Source: Nipponacmea schrenckii (lineage: Eukaryota; Mollusca; Gastropoda; Lottiidae). From it: DNA of 64,000 nucleotides. The stretch lies in assembly GCA_030562195.1 (NCBI GenBank), contig JAUJPP010000006.1:4402001-4466000 (forward strand), in the 5' to 3' direction. Below are positions 12,087 to 22,390 of this stretch, in pieces. The position numbers and the translations under genes are program-made. The notes below the pieces were generated by a model that saw only the letters and a program-made list of their open reading frames with translations, was not told where the DNA came from and ran no database searches. Each line of letters opens with the position of its first letter. The stretch's first letter is position 1.

Positions 12087-12253
12087 GGGATTATTTTTGT
12101 AAAATTGTTTATTTACGTTTTATTTGTAATGATTGTTTGTTAAATTCATTATTCTATTGTTAGTTGATTTAAAATGTAATAAATGTTTTTCGCCATTTTA
12201 AAAGCATGTTTTACTTAAGCCTGCTTTTAACGTCCAGTCGGGAAAGGGTTAAA
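12087..12253 (+). repeat. Split direct repeat B1 of Ngaro-type element 1
   Basis: Near-identical to 12503-12669 (offset 416 bp). It ends AGGGTTAAA and directly abuts A2. Confidence 0.92.
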
Positions 12254-12426
12254 GTTAAGATTTTTAAGTAAATCATATTTTAACCTTGACCGATATTTTC
12301 TAAGCCATGTCGTTTTAACCTTATGACGTCAGTCAAGTCTGACGTCATCTTATTCATTCGTCCCGCTTTAGTTTAATCATTACTGCGTCGTGATCAGTGC
12401 CTTCAATAGCTGTCAACATTTTTAAC
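12254..12426 (+). repeat. Split direct repeat A2 of Ngaro-type element 1
   Basis: Near-identical to A1 (8226-8398) and joined to B1 with no spacer. It is followed by a 76-bp spacer starting with CCTCCCTCCCTCCC. Confidence 0.92.
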
Positions 12427-12502
12427 CCTCCCTCCCTCCCAGTAGTATTACTGAGGGACGTAACGCTTTATACTACGCTTTTTCTGTATCTTATTTAAAT
12501 GT

Positions 12503-12669
12503 GGGATTATTTTTGTAAAATTGTTTATTTACGTTTTATTTGTAATGATTGTTTGTTAAATTCATTATTCTATTGTTAGTTGATTTAAAATGTAATAAAT
12601 GTTTTTCGCCATTTTAAAAGCATGTTTTACTTAAGCCTGCTTTTAACGTCCAGTCGGGAAAGGGTTAAA
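12503..12669 (+). repeat. Split direct repeat B2 (right end of Ngaro-type element 1)
   Basis: Copy of B1 that forms the right end of the element. Similarity ends at AGGGTTAAA, after which the sequence is unrelated to A2. Confidence 0.92.
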
Positions 12670-12999
12670 CTCGAGTTTTAGATTTCCGGAACTTTCACAC
12701 GGCGGCGTCCTTGACCCCTACTCTTGAAATGACCTGTACGTCATTAGTAACTAGTAAAGAACGAAGCAAACAAGATAACAGAAAATACCAAAATGGTTCC
12801 TTTTTAATTTGCAAATCTATGGTTGAATACATATTACACATGTGCCAAGCTGTAATTGGTTCGGATAGGTTGATATTAGTTAAAAATCATATAACAATAT
12901 CTAAGACGCAATTAAAAAAAAAAAGGATTTAGAATATTGAAATGGTTTAAATATTCATATCCAATCATAATGTCAATAAAATAAAACAAGTCTGCAGAT
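12670..12999. other. Short non-coding spacer
   Basis: AT-rich sequence between the Ngaro-type element and the 3' end of the DUF229 gene on the opposite strand. AATAAAA near 12976 read on + is not a signal for the minus-strand gene. Nothing else is recognised. Confidence 0.4.
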
Positions 13000-14841
13000 C
13001 TATCGTAAAAACTTTACTTTACAGTAACAAAATTTCTGCAAATCTCCAATATCAATACAGTTACCTGTTTTGCCATATCTATCTATACGGCTGATTTCTC
13101 CATCCAATTGAAACGCGGTATCGGTTAAAAGTAAAATAGCTTCGAATTCGGCTTCATCTGGAGAAAGTAAAATATTTAATTTCAAATACTTTTTTTTAGA
13201 ATTCTGACTCGAGAAATATTTTACTGAACGAGCACTCGATAAGTGTCTTTTTTCGCATTTTTCAAACTCCTGCACACAGGTATTTATAAAAGAAATTAGA
13301 AACTGTATTGCACGTTTAGCCAACGGGTTACTTTGTTCGATCGCAGACTCCTCTCTTTTACACGTACACCATTGTGGCGATATTCCTGCGTCCTCACACG
13401 TCCTCACTTCCGGTATATCATCAAACAGGCTTATTCCCCTTTGATCCAAGTTTACGTTATGACGAGGCTGTCCAGTAAAATGAATCACATCTTTCAATGT
13501 TTCGTAAATATCAAATGCTGTTGTTAATTTTTTGGAATTATTTAAAATATTGTAGTACATATCTGGATATTTTGATTTAAACCAGCGCGGCAAAACTATA
13601 TACATCATAGGCATGCGCAATTCATGTTGACCCATCTCATGAAGCAATATGGGCCCAAAGCGCATTCCATGATCCGCAAAGTAAATTAGAATAGCGTTAT
13701 CTAACAATCCATTAGATTTCAGACGTTTAAAATGATCAAGAAAATCATCATCAATATAACGGGCGCCTTCAACGTAATCATGAGTCATTCTAGACACAAA
13801 CGAAAAGTCAAAATGAGGTCTATTGCGATAAGCTTTCAAAAAATCGTACGAGTAATCTAGAACTACCTTTGTCTCTGAACGATTCCATATACAACTCGAG
13901 CCTTTATGCCATGCAGACGCGTCATGTTCTAAAGATAAAGAAAATGAACGTAAATAATGGTCTGTTGGTGGCTTATCGAAACCATATTGTAAATAGTGAA
14001 AAGTTGCACCTCTTGGAGAATCATCGGCTATTTTTGTTGTGTAACCAGCCCTAGAGAAATTTTTCCATATAAAACCAAATTTATCAAAATACATATGTTT
14101 TTCAGTTATTCCAAGCCGAATTTTTTCTTCATTTAAAAACCTTCCTGTGAAAATTGGTATCATATTGACAAGTGTGTTATCTGCGATCTTGTTATATCCT
14201 ATCAATTCTATTGCGGTCATGTTGCTAACCAGAAACTGTCGAGTTTTGGGCATTTGTCTGATATGATTTAATCGTGAAAGTGAATCGACTCCGATCATAA
14301 TAACGTTCAGTATTTCTTTTGGTGCCTTGTCAATCTTATGACTCTCAAGTAATTTTTCCAGTTCTGCAACCCTCGTATTAAGCAGGGGGGTAAAAGCATG
14401 GAAATTTGTATAAAATATTTCAGTGTTTTCGTCATAACAACGCACTCGGATGAATTCGGCTGTCACATTGTGTACGTCGCGAGTGAATCTGACTCGCTCA
14501 TCAGAGTAACTCGAGTCCCAATCGCTGTTTCGTAAAATTTCTTGATATTCACAATAGCCAAAGTCTTTTTTCTTCAAAACTATACCCATGTTAACTTTCA
14601 AGGTTAAACCATCTTGCACAGTCAGTGGCTCCTTAATGTAACAGCCTAAATCGGTGTCGTACCCAATAAAGTCTCGCATTGATTCACCAAATGGGTCGAA
14701 GCGTGGAATGACACATCCTTTTGTCTCAACGATACTTCCACTTCCAGCCTCATCCAAATCTCCCCACAGCCACCAGAGGATGACCACTGATGACCAACAC
14801 CAGGCCAGTAACACCAGATATACCCGTTTATATAATTTCAT
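13000..14841 (-). CDS. DUF229 family, sulfatase-like type II membrane protein
   Basis: Single uninterrupted 613-codon frame. The N terminus has a short basic stretch then a hydrophobic segment (about residues 7-27, rich in Val, Leu and Trp), fitting a signal anchor with the bulk outside the cytosol. The alkaline-phosphatase/sulfatase-like fold of DUF229 is marked by VIMIGVDSLSR (about 180-190), ADNTLVNM (about 220-227), FADHGMRFGP (388-397) and MGQHELRMP (403-411). The Asp and His residues in these blocks are the expected metal ligands. Several N-x-S/T sites and late cysteines fit an extracellular domain. Invertebrate genomes often carry many DUF229 copies, and the substrate is unknown. Start choice: the ATG at 14841 directly precedes the signal anchor. 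The frame is intact, so it may be a working gene. Confidence 0.87.
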   Translation of the reverse strand: MKLYKRVYLVLLAWCWSSVVILWWLWGDLDEAGSGSIVETKGCVIPRFDPFGESMRDFIGYDTDLGCYIKEPLTVQDGLTLKVNMGIVLKKKDFGYCEYQEILRNSDWDSSYSDERVRFTRDVHNVTAEFIRVRCYDENTEIFYTNFHAFTPLLNTRVAELEKLLESHKIDKAPKEILNVIMIGVDSLSRLNHIRQMPKTRQFLVSNMTAIELIGYNKIADNTLVNMIPIFTGRFLNEEKIRLGITEKHMYFDKFGFIWKNFSRAGYTTKIADDSPRGATFHYLQYGFDKPPTDHYLRSFSLSLEHDASAWHKGSSCIWNRSETKVVLDYSYDFLKAYRNRPHFDFSFVSRMTHDYVEGARYIDDDFLDHFKRLKSNGLLDNAILIYFADHGMRFGPILLHEMGQHELRMPMMYIVLPRWFKSKYPDMYYNILNNSKKLTTAFDIYETLKDVIHFTGQPRHNVNLDQRGISLFDDIPEVRTCEDAGISPQWCTCKREESAIEQSNPLAKRAIQFLISFINTCVQEFEKCEKRHLSSARSVKYFSSQNSKKKYLKLNILLSPDEAEFEAILLLTDTAFQLDGEISRIDRYGKTGNCIDIGDLQKFCYCKVKFLR

Positions 14842-15906
14842 ATTACATTGCCAATGCTGTTCAATGTTAGGCGAGATTATTAAGGCCTACCTAATTTGTT
14901 ATAGTACAATTGAATACATAGAAAACCAAAATCCAAAATCAATACTATTTTTGTAAAATGAAAGCTGCCATCAAACATCAGCCACTGTCAGGAGCAATTA
15001 CTAAAAAAAAGATAAACAAAATATTGTTACCGAAAATAGGAGACCCACAGTCAATAAAGTAATGAAATCATTAGGTTGTCAGAATATTTTCGGGTGCATT
15101 GTAATTGTGCATGGGCTGGGAAAAGAGCTAAAGACACGGCTTTTGAATATATACTGCCACTTTCTAAAGTATAATCCTACGTCGTTGACTATTGTAATAA
15201 AGTAAATTGGCCATTTTGATTCATGTAAAGTAAACACATCTAAACAAAATATATTTTCTAAGTGACGTGGCTACGGTGAATTGGGCGGTAAAAGTATGTA
15301 AACATCTTGTGCAAATTTAGTGGGAATGTTTACGAGAGAAATTATCAGTGGTCTGAACATTTCACAGAGTTAATCATCATTATGAGCATTCAATGATAAC
15401 TGTAATAAGAGAAATTTTAAAATAACATAATCTATGAATTAAAGAATCGATTGTACACTTAAGACACATGCCGATAACACAAACTTTACATAATAGTATC
15501 TATTCATATACTCTTAAATGATAAATATATACCAACAAGTAATCTGGCGAATTCAACATCAAATATTTCGAAGCAAATTTATGTTGAGGTTGTCATTGAC
15601 CGGAACTCGGTTGTGTTTTGATTATCCAGTCTTTGTGTTGTTAAAGGGATAAATAGCCAATATATCATATCATCATTAATCAAATTATGACTTCAACTGG
15701 TCTTTCAGGTTAAGCTTTCTAATGCTACTATTTCACACCCAAAGAATCATAACCACGGAGAAAATTGACATGATTGCTAGATATATGATGAATTATACAG
15801 TCTCATAAATTCAAGAATCGGCTTTAGATCATAGTTATTCCCCTTTAAACGCACCGCTGTCAAATGGACTCAGTCCAGTAAAACATTTTATGCTAATGAT
15901 TGTATC

Positions 15907-15942
15907 CATAGATATCCTATAGTTATTTATAGGATATCTATG
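15907..15942. repeat. Perfect 15-bp hairpin
   Basis: CATAGATATCCTATA at 15907-15921 pairs with TATAGGATATCTATG at 15928-15942 across a 6-nt loop. No U-run follows. Function unknown. Confidence 0.7.
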
Positions 15943-15957
15943 ATTGTATCGAATTTA

Positions 15958-16051
15958 GTCCGTTCTATTTTTAGAAATCCTCTCCCCTTCCTTTGGGGGT
16001 TTTTGTCCGTTCTATTTTTAGAAATCCTCTCCCCTTCCTTTGGGGTTTTTT
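15958..16051 (+). repeat. 47-bp tandem duplication
   Basis: Two almost identical 47-bp units (15958-16004 and 16005-16051), each starting GTCCGTTCTATTTTTAGAAA and ending in a CTTTGGGG-T block. Confidence 0.85.
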
Positions 16052-16491
16052 GCATGCCCATTTTTGACTAATTTTTGGTGTAGATTTGAAATTTGATGTT
16101 TGAAATTGCATTTTCTTTCAGAATTTCTGAGATAATGAGAAATTTAATTGGCGGAAGGTTATTTATAAAAATAGTGGTTTTGTGTGCAGTGACAGTCAAG
16201 CGGATGTTGATAAAATGTAGTGGTTTACTTTCATTTTGTTTAGTTCAAAATTTTCATGGTCATGCTATATTGGATTTTTGTACAGAAACCAAGTATTGGC
16301 CTGGCTTTCATGTGACATACAAAGAAAGTTTCCAACGAGATTTCTGGAAAAAGTTCTAACAGGTTGAATTTTGTGATTTAACATGGACTTAGATGGCAAA
16401 TGAATTAGTGGACTAAGTCAAAATAGGTTTTATTGTGAAACGAATGAACAAAAACGTTCAATATTTTATATTGCTGTTACTTTTATTTCCA

Positions 16492-16544
16492 GACACACAC
16501 ACACACACACCCGCACACAAAAAAAAAAAAAAAAAAAAAAAAAA
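16492..16544 (+). repeat. (CA)n-(A)n microsatellite
   Basis: About nine AC dinucleotides (16492-16510), a short CCGCACAC link and then a 26-nt A run ending at 16544. The assembly gap follows about 220 bp downstream. Confidence 0.85.
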
Positions 16545-16767
16545 TGAAAATTTTGCAATATATAGAGTATTAAGAGGGTTTTTTTTATTATTATTTTTTG
16601 TGTGTATCTGGGACACCTTTGACATTTATTTGAGACTTTCAGATTCTTCGTCCAATGCCTATGGTTCCTGTAATTCCAGAAAATACAATAATAATATGTT
16701 ATCCCCCCTTAAGAAATGGTGGCTTGTTCAAGTAAACCTTACTGACTTCTACATATTATGCTTCACC

Positions 16768-17267
16768 NNNNNNNNNNNNNNNNNNNNNNNNNNNNNNNNN
16801 NNNNNNNNNNNNNNNNNNNNNNNNNNNNNNNNNNNNNNNNNNNNNNNNNNNNNNNNNNNNNNNNNNNNNNNNNNNNNNNNNNNNNNNNNNNNNNNNNNNN
16901 NNNNNNNNNNNNNNNNNNNNNNNNNNNNNNNNNNNNNNNNNNNNNNNNNNNNNNNNNNNNNNNNNNNNNNNNNNNNNNNNNNNNNNNNNNNNNNNNNNNN
17001 NNNNNNNNNNNNNNNNNNNNNNNNNNNNNNNNNNNNNNNNNNNNNNNNNNNNNNNNNNNNNNNNNNNNNNNNNNNNNNNNNNNNNNNNNNNNNNNNNNNN
17101 NNNNNNNNNNNNNNNNNNNNNNNNNNNNNNNNNNNNNNNNNNNNNNNNNNNNNNNNNNNNNNNNNNNNNNNNNNNNNNNNNNNNNNNNNNNNNNNNNNNN
17201 NNNNNNNNNNNNNNNNNNNNNNNNNNNNNNNNNNNNNNNNNNNNNNNNNNNNNNNNNNNNNNNNNNN
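16768..17267. other. Assembly gap, 500 N
   Basis: Exactly 500 undetermined bases, a conventional placeholder size, so the true distance is unknown. Confidence 0.99.
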
Positions 17268-17609
17268 ATAATATATCCCCAGTACCCAATAGGGTTACCT
17301 CTCTCTGGTTTAAGATAGGCCAATACTTGAACCGAATGCTATGAATGATTCGCATAGTCGGCATAGTCGACGAATATATTCCACTGTTGAATATTTTCCT
17401 AGATTATCCTTAGGATGGAGGACTGTTCAACGAGTTTTTCGGTTTCATAAGGATTTAACATTTTCCCACTGCAAGTGTTGCATGCCAGGTTGGCAGGAAA
17501 AATTTTCTAGTCGTTCGGATACAATTCCTAGATAGATGTCGATTTGAAATATAGTAATTTGTCACGCCCCCCCCCCCCTTAGTTCAACGTGTAGGACTAC
17601 ACAACCAGT
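17268..17609. other. Non-coding spacer between gap and PHD-OTU element
   Basis: A frame at 17341-17535 has no recognisable domain. A C-run (about 17566-17578) lies just before the element's left end. Nothing else is supported. Confidence 0.35.
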
Positions 17610-17619
17610 TACAAAAATG
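17610..17619 (+). repeat. Target site duplication, left (PHD-OTU element)
   Basis: TACAAAAATG directly outside the left inverted repeat, repeated exactly at 20057-20066. Confidence 0.75.
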
Positions 17620-17696
17620 GGTCCGTCTTTTTACTCAAATCCACTCAAATCACACTCAAATTAACTCAAATCCACTCAAATCACACTCAAATCACA
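17620..17696 (+). repeat. Left terminal inverted repeat with ACTCAAATC units
   Basis: Begins GGTCCGTCTTTTT, followed by six ACTCAAATC/T units with 1-2-nt spacers. Its inverted counterpart is 19963-20055. Confidence 0.85.
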
Positions 17697-18056
17697 CTGA
17701 AAATGAATTATTTTGTGTTATGGGTTTAAATATGAAGTCATATGAAGAAAAATGATTGTAATTAATCAACTGTTGTTTTATATAAACAAGTTTAGTGGGG
17801 CTTCTATTCATTTTCTTTGATAATCTTATAATTCTTTTCACAACATTTTCACACTTCCTGTTCAAGATTAAAGGAGCGGTGATTTGAGCAAATGTTGTCT
17901 AAATACTCCTTCACAGTTTTAATAATGGAAATTGCTGCTCAATAATTGTCTTCACTCTGCAAAAATCACACTGGCCTTGCTATATAGATAGGTGAAAACT
18001 CCCAATTCCAGATTCCTAATATTATTTGAAAGTGCTAAAACTCTTACATATAGAAA

Positions 18057-19476
18057 ATGGCTACTCGAACGCGACGACACGTTAACCGCAATTGTGGAGC
18101 ATGCCTTACGAAATGTGACTCGTCTAACAGCCTTTGTTGTCATTTATGCCAAGTGAAATACCATTGGGACTGTGAAAATTTATCAGTGCAAGATTTTAAT
18201 TTTTTTCGCCTTAAACCATCAGTTGAATTTACTTGCTTTTCCTGTTTTTTACGTTCCTCAGTGCCATATAACTTTGACGAAGCAACAAAAAGGATCATCA
18301 TGGTAAGTTGTAATTTGAGGTATTTTGTCGAGGGATTGGTCTACAATCTGCATTGGTACTTTTTTCCCTATATATACTTAGCTGTGTGTGCTCTCTCTCT
18401 AGAACCATGTGAATTTTTCTTTTATCTCAGTAAGCGCTTTATCTAATATTTTCACACACGTTCAAAGATAGAATTTAATAATTAGGAGATCTAGCACATT
18501 TTATAATGTAATATACATTATACTGTGACAGTTCACAAACAAAGTGACGAATTCTCAGCCATAATCACCTTCTACACCAATTATCTCGTAAACCACAATA
18601 CACTACCGTGACAGAAGGTGTTAAAGATTAACACGTACTCTCAAAATTCTTTTTCATACTAGAGGATTGTATCACTAATAGTAATAATAATAGTATAAAT
18701 ATAAACTAAGAATATTGGCATCGATGATTATGAATTTTTAACACATGCAATATGATTTATTATGTATTATATCGGGTGGGCCAGAAAAAACGATAACGGA
18801 CTTGAAATTTTCAGGACATACGTATAATATGCATGCTATTACATGTACAAAATATAACAATGGTAACCCTGTACTGTACCCATTTTTTTAATGTGTCAAT
18901 AGAGACGTTACAACATGTTCTGAATTTTCTTTTTAGGCTACAGAGAATGGAAATCTTTCATTTGTCGCTCGACGTGAACAATTGGTTGTTCCAGAACTAT
19001 TATTTCGAATCCGTTCTGATATCATAAAACCATCACCTCATCAGCCATCTGTTGACATATTAGGAAGATTTAATCTTTCCCCTTTGGGTGTTCCTTTATG
19101 TTCCGAATCCGACGGAAATTGCCTCTTCAGCTCCGTTTCGATAGCACTAATTGGTGACAATAGGCTTACATGTGAACTGCGCCTTAGAACTTGTATAGAG
19201 ATGGCGTTGAATAAGTCGAAGTACGTCAATATACCAAATGCCTCCGATATTCAACTTCTGTCGCCATTGTATGAAGAGTCCCTTATAGACTGTGCCACTC
19301 CTGGTAATTATTCCTCACACTGGACTATCTTAGCGCTATCCACTGTATGTTCAAGACCAATTCAAGTCATCTATCCACCAATAAATGGGAAGAAAGATAA
19401 GGCCTACACATTGCTCAAAAGCCTTGCAAAAAAACCTTTCCAAAGAAAGAGATCTAAATCTGAAAGAGCACGATGA
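18057..19476 (+). CDS. PHD finger plus OTU/vertnin-like domain protein (2 exons)
   Basis: Exons 18057-18302 and 18937-19476, joined in phase 0 (ATG|GTAAGT donor, TTTTTAG acceptor), giving 261 aa. Residues 13-63 hold a full C4HC3 PHD pattern: Cys13, Cys16, Cys28, Cys31, His36, Cys39, Cys60, Cys63. Exon 2 has an OTU cysteine-protease-type box, SESDGNCLFSSVSIAL, with the candidate nucleophile at Cys144, followed by LRLRTCIEM, SHWTILALSTV and IQVIYPP, an order resembling the OTU-like region of vertnin. The usual C-terminal catalytic His/Asn box is not seen before the basic tail (KRSKSERAR), so activity is doubtful. It lies wholly between the inverted repeats of a mobile element. Chromatin reading plus (pseudo)deubiquitinase is inference only. 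Confidence 0.72.
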
Positions 19477-19569
19477 ATGGCTATGTATCTTTGTTATCAA
19501 TCTTTAAAGTATCGTTTTCATTAATATTACTGTTATTATTATATTTATTATTACATTTATTATTATTAC

Positions 19570-19579
<10 letters not shown>

Positions 19580-19612
<33 letters not shown>

Positions 19613-19707
19613 GGATAATGTATTATTATCATTATCATTATTATTATTATGATCATCATTTACTGTATATTATTTTTAATTTTCTTGTTGATGTCACTTG
19701 AATAAAA

Positions 19708-19743
<36 letters not shown>

Positions 19744-19841
19744 GGATAATGTATTATTATCATTATCATTATTATTATTATGATCATCATTTACTGTATA
19801 TTATTTTTAATTTTCTTGTTGATGTCACTTGAATAAAAATT
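19580..19841 (+). repeat. 131-bp tandem duplication with (ATT)n
   Basis: Two copies (19580-19710, 19711-19841; period 131 bp), each an (ATT)n tract followed by TTGGATAATG and ending CACTTGAATAAAAATT. Each contains AATAAA, so the PHD-OTU gene may have duplicated polyadenylation signals. Confidence 0.85.
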
Positions 19842-19962
19842 AAAGATTATATTGTGCGTTCTTTCATATTGCTGAACCTTTAAATTCATGAAACACGTTT
19901 TTATGTTTTTAAAATTGTGTTTATGATCTTGAGCTTGACTCCCAGCAATGAACGTATTGCGA

Positions 19963-20055
19963 TTTGAGTAGATTTGAGTGTGATTTGAGTGTGATTTGAG
20001 TGGATTTGAGTGGATTTGAGTGTGATTTGAGCGGATTTGAGTAAAAAGACGGACC
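19963..20055 (-). repeat. Right terminal inverted repeat with ACTCAAATC units
   Basis: Read on the minus strand it begins GGTCCGTCTTTTTACTCAAA and continues as eight ACTCAAATC-type units, two more than the left end. Confidence 0.85.
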
Positions 20056-20056
20056 G

Positions 20057-20066
20057 TACAAAAATG
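20057..20066 (+). repeat. Target site duplication, right (PHD-OTU element)
   Basis: Exact copy of the left TACAAAAATG, one base outside GACGGACC. Confidence 0.75.
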
Positions 20067-21172
20067 ACACTTTCTCTTTCCACTTGAAATAAAGATACTA
20101 ACTTGTCAATAAAATATGTCTTGTATATGAAAATAACGAAATTAACTTCGCAGTTACTGAATATAGATCTCAATTATAGATATATATTATAATATGCCAC
20201 GTTTTTTTAGTCCAAACGGGTTAATCTAGTTCCAGTTAACGTATGCCAACTTTTCTTGTTAAAATTCCTGAAAATAAAGCAGAAAATGAAAATGTTGATC
20301 ATACCTGCTGGGTGGTTCTATGATTGTTGAATAATTTATTCTCAAATGTACACTTTATATTATGTTCAAGATAACTATATAAGTCTATGTAGATGTAAAT
20401 GCCAGTCAGATATGAATCTGCCACGCGATGACAGCTGTTACTCTCGTGACTATATCGGTAATAATTTTTTAGATACAAGATCAATATATCCGGTGATTAA
20501 TTCGTAAATAAATTGTTCAAAATTGCATATAAATATTTTGTGAAAACAACCAAGCTATTGTCTAATTAATGAACATGATGGGCGGGGATCCTACACACGT
20601 CACACTTCATTTACCATGAACATTACTGGTAATTGGGAAACATATGACCTTGTCTACAACCCATAATATATTATTTCCTGTTCTTAAAGACTGTTCACCT
20701 TAAACTTATATGATTTGATGCATCATTTTTGGAAGGATACGAGAAATATGCAACGACTGTGGGTTCCGATCTCGATCGTTTTAAGAAAGTCTGGTGAATT
20801 TTTATAAGTCATCTTCACTTTTAATTCTACTCGACGCAGCTGTAAATTGGTACAGATAATCCTGGAAAGAACAATGTCAAAAGGTTTGGCCAAGGACCAG
20901 CTGATAGAAAGAATCCATTATCCTTCTTATCCTTGTTAAATATAGTTGTATCTTTCTTTCTTGCATTATTTAAAGTATTTATTTAAAATTCACGATTCAG
21001 ATACATCAAAGAAGTCTTTTATCCACGGGGGGATGGCCCATATCCAGGGGGGAATGGATACGCTCGAGTTATGTTTTCAAAAATGATAGTGCTTGTACAG
21101 TGACTTCTCTGTTTGGGATAAAGATGACAAATTTCAGGTTGCATTTAATCGGTGATCTATACTTTCTCCAGT
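20067..21172. other. Non-coding spacer
   Basis: No coding exon or repeat recognised. Similarity to the tandem composite begins abruptly at 21173 (TGACCTCACTGTGCAGAGTG). Confidence 0.4.
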
Positions 21173-21461
21173 GACCTCACTGTGCAGAGTGAAGAATTCC
21201 AGCATTAGCATTTCCGGAGTTGTGGTTTTCTCCAGCACTTCATTCTTCATAACTTCACACGTTTCGCACTGAAATTCCATTGCGATTAAAATACTAATTT
21301 AACAGTCGACAAAAAACTGAGACCAAAATGAGTAAATTTGTTGAGAACTCATTTTTATGGTCTCTTCGCACATAATGTTATATTACGTCACGTATAATAT
21401 ATTATGTACTCAATTCTAGAGGCTCGATTGGAAATTAGCTTAGTGGTGATTGGCAAAACAA

Positions 21462-22390
21462 AATTGAGTCCAAGCTTAAGTTTTTGCTTAAGTCTTAAGA
21501 TTGGTCTCAGCTAAGACATGAACTTAAGACAGATCATAAAACAAGTTGAGCAAATCTTAGCTAAGCCCGGACTTAAGATCGTCTTGTAATTGTGTGTATG
21601 ACGTCAGCGTCCGCGTCCGCTCATCCAGTCCTATTTGTCCCTAAAAAAGAATTAGTTTTTAACACTGGATATTTATTTACATTCATGACGTAAATAAACA
21701 AAAAATTGTCTGCTTCTTTCGAGCTTTACGCCAAAACCAAAATGTAGGTATTTATGAACATTGTTAAAATTTTAGTAAACAAGTAATATTACCAGCTACA
21801 GCATGAAGTGCTCTCTTTACATTCAATGCAGCCTCTCCTGTGGGAAAAGTAATGAAATATTCAGCCATTGATGAAAATATATCAGCTATGATCCGCACAC
21901 ATCTACCAGCTGTAGCCTTACTGGCGTGAAGGGAATCACCAATGAGTCGATTTAAAGCCACCAGTGGTCAAAAATCTCAAAAATATTAAGATTTGTACGA
22001 GTGGTAATAAACTGAAGGACCGATTAGTTTCATGCCGAATTCTTTCAGCAACTAGGTTTGTGATATAAATAATGGTGGGCCATCTAAAACGAAATCTCTG
22101 GTAGAGTTCATCATCATCAGATAAGTTTAGTGGATCTAATCTATCCCTTAATATTCTATTTAGGGCTTAATTATTATTTCTCTGTCACAGACGGCGTAAA
22201 ACTTAAGGGCATCATCCATCTTTGTTTGACTTAAGACAGCCCCATACCTGTCTTAGATATTTGAGCAAAAAATCAAGACTTAAGTTTTTTTTATTGATCT
22301 TGGATTTAAGCAAAAATCTAAACTTAAGTCTAAATCTTAAGCTTAAGCTCAAATTTGGACTTAAGTTTTTTTCTTGATCCCGGGCCCTGG
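21462..22390 (-). mobile_element. PIF/Harbinger-like element, decayed
   Basis: Ends are rich in CTTAAGT motifs in opposite orientation (GAGTCCAAGCTTAAGTTTTT on the left; on the right the minus strand reads GATCAAGAAAAAAACTTAAG). Between them lies a minus-strand transposase fragment. The exact ends are uncertain by about 10 bp. Copies at 35229-35545 and 39866-40241 share the left end. Confidence 0.65.
21764..22190 (-). pseudogene. Harbinger (HARBI1-like) transposase N-terminal fragment
   Basis: The minus strand reads from about 22190 down. A first part resembles the N-terminal region of Harbinger nucleases (FRWPTIIYITNLVAERIRHE, then LQILIFLRFLTTGGF-like sequence). After a frame break near 21965 come IGDSLHASKATAGRCVR and EYFITFPTGEAALNVKRALH, the helix-turn-helix-like block and the lead-in to the first catalytic segment. 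The catalytic DDE residues are beyond the fragment and absent. Not functional in this copy. Confidence 0.72.

Larger units (their letters stand above)
8226..12669 (+). mobile_element. Ngaro/PAT-type tyrosine-recombinase retrotransposon, copy 1
   Basis: A 4.44-kb element with the split-direct-repeat layout known for Ngaro and PAT elements: A1 (8226-8398), ORFs, B1 (12087-12253), A2 (12254-12426) abutting B1 exactly, a 76-bp spacer, then B2 (12503-12669). A1/A2 (173 bp) and B1/B2 (167 bp) are near-identical, which suggests recent insertion. Internal ORFs encode gag-like, reverse transcriptase, RNase H and tyrosine recombinase domains, the gene set of the DIRS order. The absence of an integrase, protease or inverted terminal repeats separates it from LTR elements and from DIRS1. 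The RT has an internal deletion and a frame change, so this copy is probably not autonomous. Confidence 0.9.
14842..16767. other. Non-coding region with hairpin and simple repeats
   Basis: No coding exon recognised up to the gap. It holds a perfect 15-bp-stem hairpin (15907-15942), a 47-bp tandem duplication (15958-16051) and a CA run followed by a 26-nt A run (about 16492-16544). Open frames crossing the A run are low-complexity only. Confidence 0.45.
17620..20056 (+). mobile_element. TIR-flanked element carrying a PHD-OTU gene
   Basis: The left end reads GGTCCGTCTTTTTACTCAAA and the right end is its inverted copy (…GACGGACC at 20048-20055). Both ends continue inward as tandem ACTCAAATC-type units: about 6 on the left (17631-17696) and about 8 on the right (19967-20042). 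Exact 10-bp direct repeats TACAAAAATG flank it at 17610-17619 and 20057-20066; with a one-base shift the duplication could be read as 9 bp. A 9-11-bp duplication is typical of the Mutator superfamily. The only gene inside is the two-exon PHD-OTU gene; no transposase core is seen. Assignment to Mutator/Phantom is inference from the duplication length, the complex termini and nearby FLYWCH-type relics. Confidence 0.78.

Noticed and set aside
8226..12669. Reading element 1 as a DIRS1-type element with inverted terminal repeats
   Set aside because: The repeats are direct and split (A1...B1A2...B2), not inverted, which matches Ngaro/PAT instead.
16435..17364. Frames running across the first gap
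   Set aside because: Most of their length is undetermined bases; the real part is poly-A and AT-rich sequence. The same applies at the gaps near 40.2 and 62.9 kb.
18775..18810. GGGTGGGCCAGAAAAAA stretch in the PHD-OTU intron as a MITE end
   Set aside because: No inverted partner was found in the intron or nearby.
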